This document shows positions 9,348 through 18,697 of a DNA stretch of 64,000 nt, one piece after another. This stretch comes from an uncultured Clostridia bacterium. GTDB lineage: Bacteria > Bacillota > Clostridia > Oscillospirales > Ruminococcaceae. Positions within the stretch are counted from its first letter, which is position 1. Each line of letters opens with the position of its first letter. The notes under the pieces were generated by a model, which was given only the letters and a program-made list of their open reading frames with translations, was not told where the DNA came from and searched no databases. The DNA lies in contig CANPYZ010000005.1 in the NCBI GenBank assembly GCA_947589035.1, positions 16,634 to 80,633 on the forward strand. Direction: 5' to 3'. The translations under genes were made by a program, and so were the position numbers.

Positions 9348-11066
9348 ATGCAGAAATTACTGAAATTTTTAAAGCCCTATAAACGAATATGCATTATTGC
9401 GCCGATATGTAAATTATCAGAAGCCATATTAGAATTGATTGTTCCGGTAATTATGGCAAGAATTATTGATATTGGCATAGCAAATCAAGATAAGGCATAT
9501 ATTTTCAAAATGTGTGGGTTAATTGTTTTCATGGGGATATGTGGGTTAAGTTTTGCGTTGACTTGTCAGTATTTAGCGGCAAAATGCGCATTCGGCTATG
9601 GAACGGATTTAAGAAAAGCCCTATATGAACATATTAACCAGTTATCCGAAACGGAAATTGACCGTTTAGGAACATCAACATTAATTAATCGAATAACGAA
9701 TGATGTTACGGCTTCACAATCGGGGGTAAATATGTTTATCCGATTAGCGTCGAGAGCTCCATTTTTAGTGATTGGGGCAATTATTATGGTGCTGATACTT
9801 GATGTGAAATTAGCCTTAATTTTTCTGATTATTGCGCCAATAGTGGGGCTTTTGCTGTATTTTGTCATGAGTCGGACAATACCGTTATATGCAGAAAATC
9901 AGAAAAAATTAGACATTATCGCAAGGCACACAGGAGAAAATTTAGACGGTGTCAGAGTAATACGGGCATTTTCAAGGCAAAAACAAGAAACAGATATTTT
10001 CCGGAAAGAATGTGAAGATTTAGAAAAAAGCATGTTAATTGCAGGGAAAATTTCAGCTGTTTTGAATCCGTTGACATTCATGGTAATGAATTTAGGAATT
10101 GTGGCGGTGTTATGGTTCGGCGGTGTGCATGTCAACACTGGAATGCTTAGTCAGGGAGATTTGACAGCATTCACAAATTATATGACACAAATTTTATTAG
10201 CGATGGTCGCTTTAGCGAATTTAATTGTGATTTTAACTAAAGCACAGGCATCTTCTTTACGAGTTGCAGAAATTTTAGAAACGGAAAGTTCCATGCAGGA
10301 AGGAAAAGAACCCGTAGAAGAAAATTTTTCAGAAGAAATTATTGCATTTGAAGGAGTAAGTTTTTCCTATGCGGGCGCAGGTGACAAGGCACTGGAAAAC
10401 ATTAGCTTTAACTTGAAAAAAGGTCAGACCTTAGGCATTATTGGCGGAACGGGTTCAGGGAAATCCACGCTTGGAAGTTTAATTATTCGGAGTTATGATG
10501 CAACAGAAGGAGAAATTCGAATTTTCGGAAAAAATATTCAGCGTTATGCCTTAAAAGAATTAAGAAAAAAAATCGGTGTTGTTCCTCAGAAGGCAGTATT
10601 ATTCACCGGAACGATACGGGAAAATTTACAGCTTGCTGATGAAGCGATTACAGAACCGGACATGTGGAAAGCGTTAAATATTGCGCAAGCGGAATTTGTG
10701 AAAAATTTGCAATACCAATTGAATACGCATTTAGTGCAGGGAGGGAAAAACCTTTCCGGAGGGCAGAAACAAAGATTGACGATTGCAAGAGCGTTAGCCG
10801 GAAAACCGGAAATTTTAATTTTAGATGACAGCATGAGTGCGTTAGACTATGCAACAGATGCGAAATTAAGAAAAGAACTGAATGAACAATGTCGGGAAAT
10901 AACGAAAGTAATTATTTCGCAGAGGGCGACTTCTTTAATGAATGCAGATGTAATTCTTGTATTAGATGAAGGAAAATGTGCAGGAATAGGAACGCATGAA
11001 GAATTATTAGAAAACTGTGAAATTTATCAGGAAATCTGGAATTCACAAATGCAGACAGGGGCGTGA
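9348..11066 (+). CDS. ABC exporter half-transporter, subunit with degenerate ATPase site
   Basis: A 572-residue half-transporter with six membrane segments followed by an ATPase domain. Walker A GGTGSGKST is near residue 366 and the signature LSGGQ at 469. Walker B reads LILDDS, with D494 where the catalytic Glu should be, and the H-loop reads ISQRAT with Gln instead of His. This is the pattern of the non-hydrolysing subunit in heterodimeric multidrug exporters (BmrCD, LmrCD, TM287/288). The ribosome binding site GGGAGG precedes the ATG. The partner follows three bases downstream. Substrate is unknown; drugs, lipids or peptides are all possible. Confidence 0.9.
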   Translation: MQKLLKFLKPYKRICIIAPICKLSEAILELIVPVIMARIIDIGIANQDKAYIFKMCGLIVFMGICGLSFALTCQYLAAKCAFGYGTDLRKALYEHINQLSETEIDRLGTSTLINRITNDVTASQSGVNMFIRLASRAPFLVIGAIIMVLILDVKLALIFLIIAPIVGLLLYFVMSRTIPLYAENQKKLDIIARHTGENLDGVRVIRAFSRQKQETDIFRKECEDLEKSMLIAGKISAVLNPLTFMVMNLGIVAVLWFGGVHVNTGMLSQGDLTAFTNYMTQILLAMVALANLIVILTKAQASSLRVAEILETESSMQEGKEPVEENFSEEIIAFEGVSFSYAGAGDKALENISFNLKKGQTLGIIGGTGSGKSTLGSLIIRSYDATEGEIRIFGKNIQRYALKELRKKIGVVPQKAVLFTGTIRENLQLADEAITEPDMWKALNIAQAEFVKNLQYQLNTHLVQGGKNLSGGQKQRLTIARALAGKPEILILDDSMSALDYATDAKLRKELNEQCREITKVIISQRATSLMNADVILVLDEGKCAGIGTHEELLENCEIYQEIWNSQMQTGA

Positions 11067-11069
11067 ACA

Positions 11070-12809
11070 ATGGGAAATACAATTATGCGGATTTTGCATT
11101 ATTGCCGGGCATATTGGCATGATTTAATTTTAGCAATTATTTGCACGTTAATTGGGGTGTCATTGTCTTTAATTGTTCCGGTAATGATTGGGGAAGCGGT
11201 AGATTACGCTGTAGGAGTCAATCAAGTAGATTTTGCAGGATTAGGGAAAATTGTTTTCGTTTTAGGGATAATGATTTTCATTAGTACAGGATTTCAATTT
11301 TTATCGGGGTTGTTAATCAATCGTTTAGCATTTGGAACAGTAAAAGATTTACGTTCAGAATTAACCGCAAAACTTGAAAATATGCCTGTTTCCTACATTG
11401 ACGGTCATGCAAGGGGGGATATTATGGCGAGGGTTATTTCTGATATTGAAATTTTATCAGACGGCTTATTGCAAGGATTTGCGCAATTATTCACGGGAAT
11501 TGTGACGATTATCGGAACTTTAGTATTTATGTTGACAATAAATGTAAAAATTACGTTAATTGTTGTGCTAATGACACCGCTGTCATTGATTGCCGCAGCG
11601 AAAATTACTGCTTTATCCCATAATGCATTTCAGAAACAGTCTGAATTAAGGGGAAATATTGGCGCATTAACAGAAGAATTAGTTGGCAGTCAGAAATTAG
11701 TAAAAGCATTTGCCTATGAAGAACGGGCGGAAAAACGTTTTTCTGTGTTGAATGAACAATTAGGGGAAGCCGGACTGAAAGCAACATTTTTTTCGTCAAT
11801 CAGTAATCCCTTAACAAGATTTATTAACGGGTTAATTTATGCAGCAGTGGGAACCGTTGGTGCATTAGGGGCAATTGGCGTTCTTCCGTGGGTAGGAAAA
11901 ATGACAGTCGGCAGTTTAGCGAGTTTCTTAGCTTTTTCGAATCAGTACACAAAACCGTTTAATGAAATTTCCGGCGTAATTGCAGAATTGCAAAATGCGG
12001 TTTCCTGTGCGCAAAGAGTGTTTGAAGTGCTTGATGCGGAATCTGAACCGGACGACAGCCAGAAAGAAACATTACTTTCCTGTAATGGAAATTTAGCATT
12101 TGAACAAGTGGAATTTTCCTATTTACCGGAAAAGCCTTTAATTCAGCAATTCAGCATGGAAGCCCACAAGGGGCAAAAAATTGCCATTGTCGGAACAACG
12201 GGCTGCGGAAAGTCAACGATTATCAATTTAATTTTAAGATTTTACGAAATTCACAGCGGGAAAATTTCCATTGACGGAAGAAGCACGAAAGAATTTACCC
12301 GTGACAGCCTGAGAAAACAATTCGGAATGGTTTTGCAGGAAACGTGGATTTTCACCGGAACGGCAGCGGAAAATATTGCTTACGGCAAGCCAGACGCTAC
12401 ACGGGAAGAAATTATTCAAGCGGCAAAAGCTGCCTATGCGGACGGCTTTATTCGGAGACTGCCAAATGGCTATGATACAGTAATTTCGGAACAATCCGGA
12501 TTATCACAGGGGCAGAAACAATTATTATGCATTGCCCGAATCATGTTGACGAATCCCCCGATGTTAATTTTAGACGAGGCAACCAGCAGTATTGACTTAA
12601 GAACAGAACACAGAATACAAAGAGCATTTGAAAAGTTAATGCAGGGGAAAACCAGTTTTGTTATAGCGCACAGATTATCGACAATTCAAAATGCAGATTT
12701 AATTCTTGTGATGAAAGACGGGAATGTCATTGAACAGGGAACGCATAATTCTTTAATGAAAGAAAACGGCTTTTATGCGGAATTATATCAAAGTCAATTT
12801 GCCGGATAG
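11070..12809 (+). CDS. ABC exporter half-transporter, catalytic subunit
   Basis: A 579-residue partner of the preceding subunit, with six membrane segments and an ATPase domain containing Walker A GTTGCGKST, Walker B ILDEAT (E503 intact) and H-loop VIAHRLS. Its signature is LSQGQ (478-482), slightly off consensus. In a heterodimer this faces the degenerate Walker B of the partner, so one site is consensus (this Walker A/B with the partner's LSGGQ) and one is degenerate. The changes in the two genes are therefore complementary, which supports a true heterodimer. Three bases separate the genes. Confidence 0.9.
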   Translation: MGNTIMRILHYCRAYWHDLILAIICTLIGVSLSLIVPVMIGEAVDYAVGVNQVDFAGLGKIVFVLGIMIFISTGFQFLSGLLINRLAFGTVKDLRSELTAKLENMPVSYIDGHARGDIMARVISDIEILSDGLLQGFAQLFTGIVTIIGTLVFMLTINVKITLIVVLMTPLSLIAAAKITALSHNAFQKQSELRGNIGALTEELVGSQKLVKAFAYEERAEKRFSVLNEQLGEAGLKATFFSSISNPLTRFINGLIYAAVGTVGALGAIGVLPWVGKMTVGSLASFLAFSNQYTKPFNEISGVIAELQNAVSCAQRVFEVLDAESEPDDSQKETLLSCNGNLAFEQVEFSYLPEKPLIQQFSMEAHKGQKIAIVGTTGCGKSTIINLILRFYEIHSGKISIDGRSTKEFTRDSLRKQFGMVLQETWIFTGTAAENIAYGKPDATREEIIQAAKAAYADGFIRRLPNGYDTVISEQSGLSQGQKQLLCIARIMLTNPPMLILDEATSSIDLRTEHRIQRAFEKLMQGKTSFVIAHRLSTIQNADLILVMKDGNVIEQGTHNSLMKENGFYAELYQSQFAG

Positions 12810-12832
12810 CGAGATTTTCACAGTGAAGAAAC

Positions 12833-12861
12833 TTGACAATTATGGTGTATTATGGTATAAT
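12833..12861 (+). promoter_or_regulatory. Promoter of the DUF3267-like gene
   Basis: TTGACA (12833-12838), 17-base spacer, TGG-TATAAT (12856-12861): a full consensus site shortly after the ABC operon stop. Confidence 0.85.
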
Positions 12862-12888
12862 TTTAACAGAATGACAGGAGGCAGCATA

Positions 12889-13452
12889 ATGAAAATAATA
12901 TATAAAGGTAAGTACAACGGCGATTCGGAAACTATCCCACATCATGACCCTATGCCTAATGCTAAGCGTTTTGATGAAATTTCAGATGTCAGAAAATTTG
13001 GCATAATTATGAATGGGTTAGCTATTATTGTCGCAGCTTTCATGTTTTTGATGATGACAATGATTTCAGGAATAAAATCTTTTGACATTAACGGAAGTAT
13101 TCTGGCTATGCTGTCCTTACTCCCTCACGAGCTTTTTCATGCTTGCTGTTTTAAAAAGGAAGTATATTTATATGCAGACCTTAAAAGCGGCTTATTATTT
13201 GTTACCGGACCGGAAACAATGAGCAAAGCTCGTGCAATCATCATGAATTTACTTCCTAATATTATTTTTGGTTTTCTGCCGTTTACATTGTATTTAATCA
13301 ATCATCATTTTACCCTTTTAGGCTCAATGAGTGTTTTTACAATTGGCATGGGCTTAGGGGATTATTACAATGTAATTAATATAATAAAGCAAATGCCGAA
13401 GGGAGCAAGAACATATATGTATAAAACCGCATCATATTGGTATTTGCCGTAA
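12889..13452 (+). CDS. DUF3267-like putative membrane zincin
   Basis: A 187-residue membrane protein with about four hydrophobic segments. LLPHELFHACCF holds an HExxH motif (HELFH) at the border of a membrane segment, and a later GDYYNVINII is also typical of DUF3267, a family of predicted integral-membrane metallopeptidases. The substrate is unknown. The start at 12889 follows AGGAGG (12876-12881); upstream in-frame ATGs lie before the promoter -10 and are rejected. It has its own consensus promoter and is transcribed alone or with the next genes. Confidence 0.75.
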   Translation: MKIIYKGKYNGDSETIPHHDPMPNAKRFDEISDVRKFGIIMNGLAIIVAAFMFLMMTMISGIKSFDINGSILAMLSLLPHELFHACCFKKEVYLYADLKSGLLFVTGPETMSKARAIIMNLLPNIIFGFLPFTLYLINHHFTLLGSMSVFTIGMGLGDYYNVINIIKQMPKGARTYMYKTASYWYLP

Positions 13453-13508
13453 TAAAAGCGTTTTCAGCCGTGCCGAATAAACAAGAAATTTCATTCTGAA
13501 AAAACTGG

Positions 13509-13537
13509 TTGACGAAATCGTGCAAATATGGTATAAT
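13509..13537 (+). promoter_or_regulatory. Promoter of the gene at 13583
   Basis: TTGACG (13509-13514), 17-base spacer, TGG-TATAAT (13532-13537). It probably drives the whole run 13583-19569. Confidence 0.8.
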
Positions 13538-13582
13538 AGGAATGATATGAAAATTATTTCACAAAGGAGATTTTTAGAAATT

Positions 13583-13903
13583 ATGGAAGCAATAAGCAAT
13601 TCACTATTTCCGATTAAAATGGGAATGCATGTTTTTTTAGGATTATTGGCGTTATTGGTATTTGGGTTACAGTTTATTCGATACCGGAAATGGCATTATT
13701 TAGTTTTAGCGATAGCGTTTCCCTGTACGCTTTTGCCGTATTTAGTAGACAGTATGTCATTTTTCTACGGGTTAGGGGTAGGAGAATTTGCAGCGTTAAT
13801 TTTATCTTTCGTGCTGTCCTGCACAATAGACAAAACGAAAGACCCCGAACCGGAAACGGAAAACGCTGAAAATCTTGAAAAAACTGAGGAGAATGTTTCA
13901 TGA
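13583..13903 (+). CDS. Small membrane protein of unknown function
   Basis: A 106-residue protein with three hydrophobic segments (about 13-32, 37-56 and 64-82) and a charged cytoplasmic tail rich in Glu, Lys and Asn. I do not recognise the family. AAAGGAGA at 13563-13570 supports the ATG at 13583; other in-frame ATGs upstream (13520, 13547) lie inside or at the promoter. It overlaps the next gene by four bases (ATGA), so it is probably co-translated with the dehydrogenase, although no functional link is obvious. Confidence 0.65.
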   Translation: MEAISNSLFPIKMGMHVFLGLLALLVFGLQFIRYRKWHYLVLAIAFPCTLLPYLVDSMSFFYGLGVGEFAALILSFVLSCTIDKTKDPEPETENAENLEKTEENVS

Positions 13904-14862
13904 AGATTGTCATTCCGGACGGGGATACGCTTGCCTTGCCTGAAATGCAAAAGCATATTCAGGAAATTTTCTCTTCTTACGGGGAAGTTTACTGTAACGG
14001 CACAACGAAACCGGAAGAAGTGGCGAAAAAAATTGGTAATGCGGAAGTAGTCCTCTGCAACAAAACGCCGATTACCCGTGAAGTGATTCAGCAATGCCCG
14101 AAACTTCAATATATTGGATTATTTGCGACAGGGTATAATAATATTGATCTTCCGGCGGCTTCAGAAAGGGGAATTGTTGTTTGTAATGCCGGAGACTATT
14201 CAACACATGCAGTTGTACAGCATACATTTGCATTATTGTTTTGTCTTGCCGGAAATATAGCAAAATATCATACCGCAGTAAAAGCAGGCGAATGGGAAAA
14301 AAGCCCGGTATTTTCTTATTTTCCGTATCCGGTGCATGAATTGTATCAGAAAATTTTCGGCGTGATTGGTTACGGGAGTATCGGAAAGAATGTAGCGAAA
14401 GCAGCAGATGCATTCGGAATGCGAGTGCTTGTGCATACACGGACTGAACCGAAAAATTGCCCGTTTCCGGTTGTGACACGGGAAGAAATTTTCCGGAAAT
14501 CGGACATATTAAGCATTCACTGCCCATTGACGGAACAAACAGCGGAATTGATTTGCAGGGAAACGCTTGCGTTAATGAAACCTACAGCGTATTTAATCAA
14601 TACAGCACGAGGTGGAATTGTGAACGAAAAAGATTTAGCGGAAGCCCTGAATGAAAAACGCCTTGCCGGTGCAGGGCTTGATGTTCTTGTTCATGAACCA
14701 ATGTCACCGGACACACCATTGAAAACGGCGGAGAATTGTTTAATTACGCCGCATATTGCATGGTCAGCTGTGGAAACCCGGGAAAGGTTATTGCAAATTG
14801 CGGAAAAGAATTTATCTTCATATTTAGCCGGAAAGCCTTGCAATCAGGTGAACGCAATCTAA
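13900..14862 (+). CDS. D-isomer specific 2-hydroxyacid dehydrogenase
   Basis: A 320-residue NAD-dependent oxidoreductase of the SerA/GhrB/LdhA superfamily, interconverting 2-oxoacids and D-2-hydroxyacids. The nucleotide-binding loop GVIGYGSIGKNVA is near residue 150, the catalytic Arg in NTARGGIVNEKDL near 234, Glu in VHEPMSPDTPL near 262 and His in TPHIAWSA near 285. Glyoxylate/hydroxypyruvate reductase is a good guess; SerA is less likely because there is no ACT domain. The ATGA overlap joins it to the small membrane protein, and proB follows 19 bases later. Confidence 0.88.
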   Translation: MKIVIPDGDTLALPEMQKHIQEIFSSYGEVYCNGTTKPEEVAKKIGNAEVVLCNKTPITREVIQQCPKLQYIGLFATGYNNIDLPAASERGIVVCNAGDYSTHAVVQHTFALLFCLAGNIAKYHTAVKAGEWEKSPVFSYFPYPVHELYQKIFGVIGYGSIGKNVAKAADAFGMRVLVHTRTEPKNCPFPVVTREEIFRKSDILSIHCPLTEQTAELICRETLALMKPTAYLINTARGGIVNEKDLAEALNEKRLAGAGLDVLVHEPMSPDTPLKTAENCLITPHIAWSAVETRERLLQIAEKNLSSYLAGKPCNQVNAI

Positions 14863-14881
14863 AAGAAAGGTAAATAATTTT

Positions 14882-15679
14882 ATGATTGATTTAAGAAATA
14901 AAAAGCGTATAGTCATTAAATTAGGGACATCTACATTAGCGCACAAAACAGGAAAATTAAACATTCGCCGAATGACGAATTTAACCAGAGTACTGGCAGA
15001 TTTGCAAAACGCCGGACATGAATTAATATTAGTTTCTTCCGGTGCAGTGGGTTTAGGTGTAGGAAAATTAAATTTGAAATCTAAACCGAAAGACACGCCT
15101 TCCAAACAGGCAGCAGCAGCAGTTGGACAATGTGAATTAATGCATATTTATGATGAAATGTTTTCAAAATATAGCATTACAGTTGCGCAGATTCTGTTGA
15201 CGAAAACAATTATTAGCTCGCCGGAAAGAATTGACAATGTACGCAATGCCATTGACGCATTAGCGGAAATGGGTGTTATTCCAATAGTAAACGAAAATGA
15301 CACAGTTGCTATTGATGAATTGGAATTAGAAATCGGTGAAAATGATTCACTTTCCGCTATAGTAGCATCAATTGCCGGAGCAGAAGCGTTAATTATTTTA
15401 TCAGATATTGACGGATTATATTCACAAGACCCCCACGAAAACCCCGATGTAGAAAAAATTTCCGTTGTTAAAGAAATTGATGAACATATTGAATCCATTG
15501 CCGGAGGGGCAGGAAGTAAATTAGGTTCAGGTGGCATGGCAACGAAAATCAATGCGGCGAAAATTGCCACTACTGCCGGAGTAGACATGCTGATTATGAA
15601 CGGCAGGAATCCGGAAGATTTATACAAGTTATTTGACGGTGAGGAAATCGGAACATATTTCCCCGCAGTGAACGCATGA
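14882..15679 (+). CDS. proB: Glutamate 5-kinase (short form without PUA domain)
   Basis: ProB phosphorylates glutamate in the first step of proline synthesis. The 265-residue protein has the amino-acid kinase fold: IVIKLGTSTLAHKTGKL at the N-terminus, ELILVSSGAVGLGVG, VNENDTVAIDEL and GSGGMATKINAAKIA. It ends at the kinase domain; the C-terminal PUA domain of the E. coli-type 367-residue enzyme is absent, as in other short ProB proteins. It is followed directly by proA. AGAAAGG lies upstream of the ATG. Confidence 0.93.
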   Translation: MIDLRNKKRIVIKLGTSTLAHKTGKLNIRRMTNLTRVLADLQNAGHELILVSSGAVGLGVGKLNLKSKPKDTPSKQAAAAVGQCELMHIYDEMFSKYSITVAQILLTKTIISSPERIDNVRNAIDALAEMGVIPIVNENDTVAIDELELEIGENDSLSAIVASIAGAEALIILSDIDGLYSQDPHENPDVEKISVVKEIDEHIESIAGGAGSKLGSGGMATKINAAKIATTAGVDMLIMNGRNPEDLYKLFDGEEIGTYFPAVNA

Positions 15680-15695
15680 AAGGAGAATTTTTGAC

Positions 15696-16946
15696 ATGAA
15701 TTATATGGAAGAACTCGGACAGAAAGCTAAACAAGCAAGTTATCTCATTGCAGGTGCAGGAACAGTTCAGAAAAATAAAGCTTTACAGGCAATTTCAGAA
15801 GCTTTAATTCAGCATACGGAACAAATTTTACAAGCGAATCAGAAAGATATGCAGAATGCAGTGGAAAATCAAATGACTTCTGCTATGCAGGACAGATTGA
15901 AATTAACTTCTGAACGGATTAACGCCATTGCTAATGCTGTATTGAAAGTAGTTGCTTTAGATGACCCGATAGGGGAAGAAATAAAAGGCTGGCTCCGTCC
16001 GAACGGGTTAAGAATCCGTCAGGTTCGTGTGCCATTAGGGGTAATTGGCATTATTTTCGAATCCCGTCCGAATGTTACAGTAGATGCGGCAGTACTTTGT
16101 TTAAAGGCAGGGAATGCGGTAATTTTAAGAGGAGGAAAAGAGGCTTTCCATTCAAATCAGTGTTTAGTGCATGTCATGCAGGAAGCATTGAAAAGCGTAG
16201 GACTTCCGGCAGATTTAGTTCAGCTTGTGGAAAAAACAGACAGAGAAACAGCAGCGGAAATGATGCGCCTGAATGGCTATTTAGATGTATTAATTCCCAG
16301 AGGGGGAGCAGGATTGATTCAGGCAGTTGTGAAACAGGCAACCGTCCCCGTAATTGAAACAGGTGCAGGAAATTGTCATGTATACATTGATGCAACGGCA
16401 GAATTAGAAATGGCAGTCAGCATAGCAGACAACGCTAAAACGCAAAGACCGTCTGTTTGCAATGCAATTGAAACGCTTTTAGTTCATCGGGAAATTGCGA
16501 ATGTTTTTCTTCCGGAAATCAAAAAAGCCTTTGACCAGCATAAAGTAATTATTCATGGCTGTGCAGAAACGGCTGAAATTTTAGGCGATTGTGTAATTCC
16601 GGCAACGGAAGAAGATTATTACAAAGAATATGGCAATTATGAAATTGCTATTCGTGTAGTAAATTCCGTGGAAGAAGCGGTTGAACATATTCAGAAATAC
16701 AGCACAAATCATTCAGAATCAATTGTTACGCAGAATATGCAGAATGCGGAATATTTTCTGAATCATGTTAATTCAGCAGCAGTATATGTAAACGCTTCAA
16801 CGAGATTTACAGACGGGGAAGAATTTGGATTCGGTGCGGAAATCGGCATTTCCACGCAAAAACTTCATGCAAGAGGACCAATGGGGTTATTAGCCTTAAC
16901 AACGACACAATACAGAATTACAGGCAACGGACAAATCAGAGGTTGA
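15696..16946 (+). CDS. proA: Glutamate-5-semialdehyde dehydrogenase
   Basis: ProA reduces gamma-glutamyl phosphate to glutamate semialdehyde with NADPH, following ProB. The 416-residue protein has the expected length and motifs: GVIGIIFESRPNVTVDAA, LRGGKEAFHSN, VIETGAGNCHVYID, the catalytic Cys in QRPSVCNAIETLL, and EIGISTQKLHARGPMGL at the end. It lies 16 bases after proB and has a GGAGAATT-type ribosome binding site. proC is not in the window. Confidence 0.95.
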   Translation: MNYMEELGQKAKQASYLIAGAGTVQKNKALQAISEALIQHTEQILQANQKDMQNAVENQMTSAMQDRLKLTSERINAIANAVLKVVALDDPIGEEIKGWLRPNGLRIRQVRVPLGVIGIIFESRPNVTVDAAVLCLKAGNAVILRGGKEAFHSNQCLVHVMQEALKSVGLPADLVQLVEKTDRETAAEMMRLNGYLDVLIPRGGAGLIQAVVKQATVPVIETGAGNCHVYIDATAELEMAVSIADNAKTQRPSVCNAIETLLVHREIANVFLPEIKKAFDQHKVIIHGCAETAEILGDCVIPATEEDYYKEYGNYEIAIRVVNSVEEAVEHIQKYSTNHSESIVTQNMQNAEYFLNHVNSAAVYVNASTRFTDGEEFGFGAEIGISTQKLHARGPMGLLALTTTQYRITGNGQIRG

Positions 16947-16951
16947 AAAAA

Positions 16952-18697
16952 ATGGAACGGGAAATTCATGATTTACTGAATCATCTTGTAGACGATTCAG
17001 AACGCCTTTCAGAACCTCAGGTGAATGTCAGTGAAGCCTCACGGAAAAAAGTAGATGCCATAGTAGAAAAAATGAATCAGGAAGAGGGGGTAAATTCCAA
17101 AATGCCAAAGCCAGTTTACAGTAAACCGCCGTCCCGAAAACGCCCGCCAGTGCAGAAACCAGAACCAGTAAGCCATTTTTCGGAAGAGCCGTCACAAAAT
17201 CCGGTAGTTCGAATGCATGACCGGTTACTTGAAGATGCACTGCCAGAGCCGGACATTGACCGGAAACCCACACCGAAACCGGAAGTGGTTAAACCTAAGA
17301 GAAAAGCCCGGAAAATTAAAGCCTCAGCGAATCAGCCGAAAAGGGAATTTCGGGTAGAAATAGCGGAAGAATTACCGCCGGACATACCTCGTGACACGAC
17401 AATAGCCGACAGAATAAAGAAAGAGCAATTAGAAAAAGTACTTGCTGCCACACCACCGAAAACGGCTGAACAAATTCGGCGTGAAGAAATTCGCCGGCGT
17501 GCGAAAGAAATTAAAAAGCAAATTGTCATTCAGGAAGAGCAATTAAAAGCGGAGCAGGAGAAAGAAGCCTTGCAGGAACCGGAAGAATTTATTCCAGAAT
17601 GGGAAGATGCATTAACAGAATTATCTGAAGAAACGGAAACGGAACATTCTGAACAGCTGAAATTTTTGCAGGAGCAGGAAGAAACAGAACCGCCGGCATT
17701 ATCGGAAATACCAGAAATACCGGAAATTTCGGCAGAAGATACCGGATTACGGAAAATTTCGGAACAATTAAGTGATGTTGTATTAGATGAAGCACCGAAA
17801 CCGAAAAAGAAAAAGCGGAAGAGAGTGCAGAAGAAAGTGGCAGCTGTTTCCACAGAAAAAGCAATTCCGGAAGAAGTGAAAGAACCGGAAAAGCCTGTTG
17901 AACCAGAAAAACCCGTTGAACCGGAAAAATTAGCAACAGAAGAAGTTCCACCCAAAAAGAAGAAGAAAAAACCTGCTGAACCGGAAAAACCGGCAACAGA
18001 GGAAATTCCCCCTAAAAAGAAGAAAAAGCCCATTGAACCGGAAAAACCAGCAACAGAGGAAGTTCCACCTAAAAAGAAAAAGAAAAAGCCTGTTGAACCA
18101 GAAAAGCCAGCAACAGAGGAAGTTCCACCTAAAAAGAAAAAGAAAAAACCTGCTGAACCGGAAAAACCAGCGACAGAAGAAGTTCCACCTAAAAAGAAGA
18201 AAAAACCCGTTGAACCAGAAAAACCAGCAACAGAAGAAGTTCCACCTAAAAAGAAGAAAAAACCTGCTGAACCGGAAAAACCAGCGACAGAAGAAACTTC
18301 ACCCAAAAAGAAAAAGAAAAAGCCCGTTGAACCGGAAGAAACCATTCCGGAAGAAGAACCCGAACAAGAAACGGAAACTACAGAAGAACCTAAAGAAAAA
18401 ACAGGATTTTTCAAGAAAGTGGCAAATTTTTTTGAAAAAATTCTCTATGTAGAAGAAGATGAAGATGACGAGGAAGAAGAGGAAGAAGAACAGGAAGAAG
18501 AAGTTTCTTCTGTTCCGGAAGAAGTCACAGAAGTGCATTTAGAAACAAAAATTGCTGAAGAAAAAGCTCCTGCTTTAGATTTTGTGCCGACAGCGACAGT
18601 AGAATCCGTTTCCAAACCGGCGAAAAAACCTGTTTCCAAAAAGAAATCTCCTGCGCCTAAGAAAAAATCTGCATCAAAACGGAAGGAGAATAAGTAA
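16952..18697 (+). CDS. Low-complexity Lys/Glu/Pro repeat protein
   Basis: A 581-residue soluble protein with no signal peptide or membrane segment and no family I recognise. Residues about 1-310 are charged and disordered-looking, with predicted helical stretches. Then come seven copies of a 19-20 residue unit of the type EPEKPATEEVPPKKKKK, a short amphipathic segment (GFFKKVANFFEKILYV), an acidic run of Asp/Glu, and a Lys/Pro/Ser-rich basic tail. The start at 16952 is supported by AGAGG at 16938-16942; a TTG at 16943 is too close to it. It sits between proA and tyrA with TAATG overlap to tyrA. A nucleic-acid or ribosome-associated or scaffold role is only a guess. Confidence 0.7.
   Translation: MEREIHDLLNHLVDDSERLSEPQVNVSEASRKKVDAIVEKMNQEEGVNSKMPKPVYSKPPSRKRPPVQKPEPVSHFSEEPSQNPVVRMHDRLLEDALPEPDIDRKPTPKPEVVKPKRKARKIKASANQPKREFRVEIAEELPPDIPRDTTIADRIKKEQLEKVLAATPPKTAEQIRREEIRRRAKEIKKQIVIQEEQLKAEQEKEALQEPEEFIPEWEDALTELSEETETEHSEQLKFLQEQEETEPPALSEIPEIPEISAEDTGLRKISEQLSDVVLDEAPKPKKKKRKRVQKKVAAVSTEKAIPEEVKEPEKPVEPEKPVEPEKLATEEVPPKKKKKKPAEPEKPATEEIPPKKKKKPIEPEKPATEEVPPKKKKKKPVEPEKPATEEVPPKKKKKKPAEPEKPATEEVPPKKKKKPVEPEKPATEEVPPKKKKKPAEPEKPATEETSPKKKKKKPVEPEETIPEEEPEQETETTEEPKEKTGFFKKVANFFEKILYVEEDEDDEEEEEEEQEEEVSSVPEEVTEVHLETKIAEEKAPALDFVPTATVESVSKPAKKPVSKKKSPAPKKKSASKRKENK
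17886..18339 (+). repeat. Tandem 57/60-bp coding repeats (seven units)
   Basis: Seven consecutive copies of a unit coding xEPEKPATEEVPPKKKKK(K) are visible, differing by one Lys codon (57 or 60 bp) and by Val/Ala/Ile swaps before EPEK. Copies are nearly identical at DNA level (for example gaaccggaaaaaccagc and gaagttccacctaaaaag recur), so recent expansion or contraction by slippage is likely. Confidence 0.9.

Noticed and set aside
15148..15627. Reverse-strand open frame opposite proB
   Set aside because: proB is certain on the plus strand; the reverse frame has no start signal and no recognisable family.
17886..18339. CRISPR-like array
   Set aside because: Repeats are contiguous, in frame, and have no unique spacers; they are coding tandem repeats.
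17530..18414. Long reverse-strand open frame of Gly/Ser/Phe repeats opposite the Lys-rich repeat protein
   Set aside because: It mirrors the tandem repeats of the plus-strand gene and has no ribosome binding site; the plus frame has one and fits the operon.
18033..18452. Lys-rich plus-strand frame inside the repeat gene
   Set aside because: Frame-shifted reading of the same tandem repeats; no ribosome binding site.
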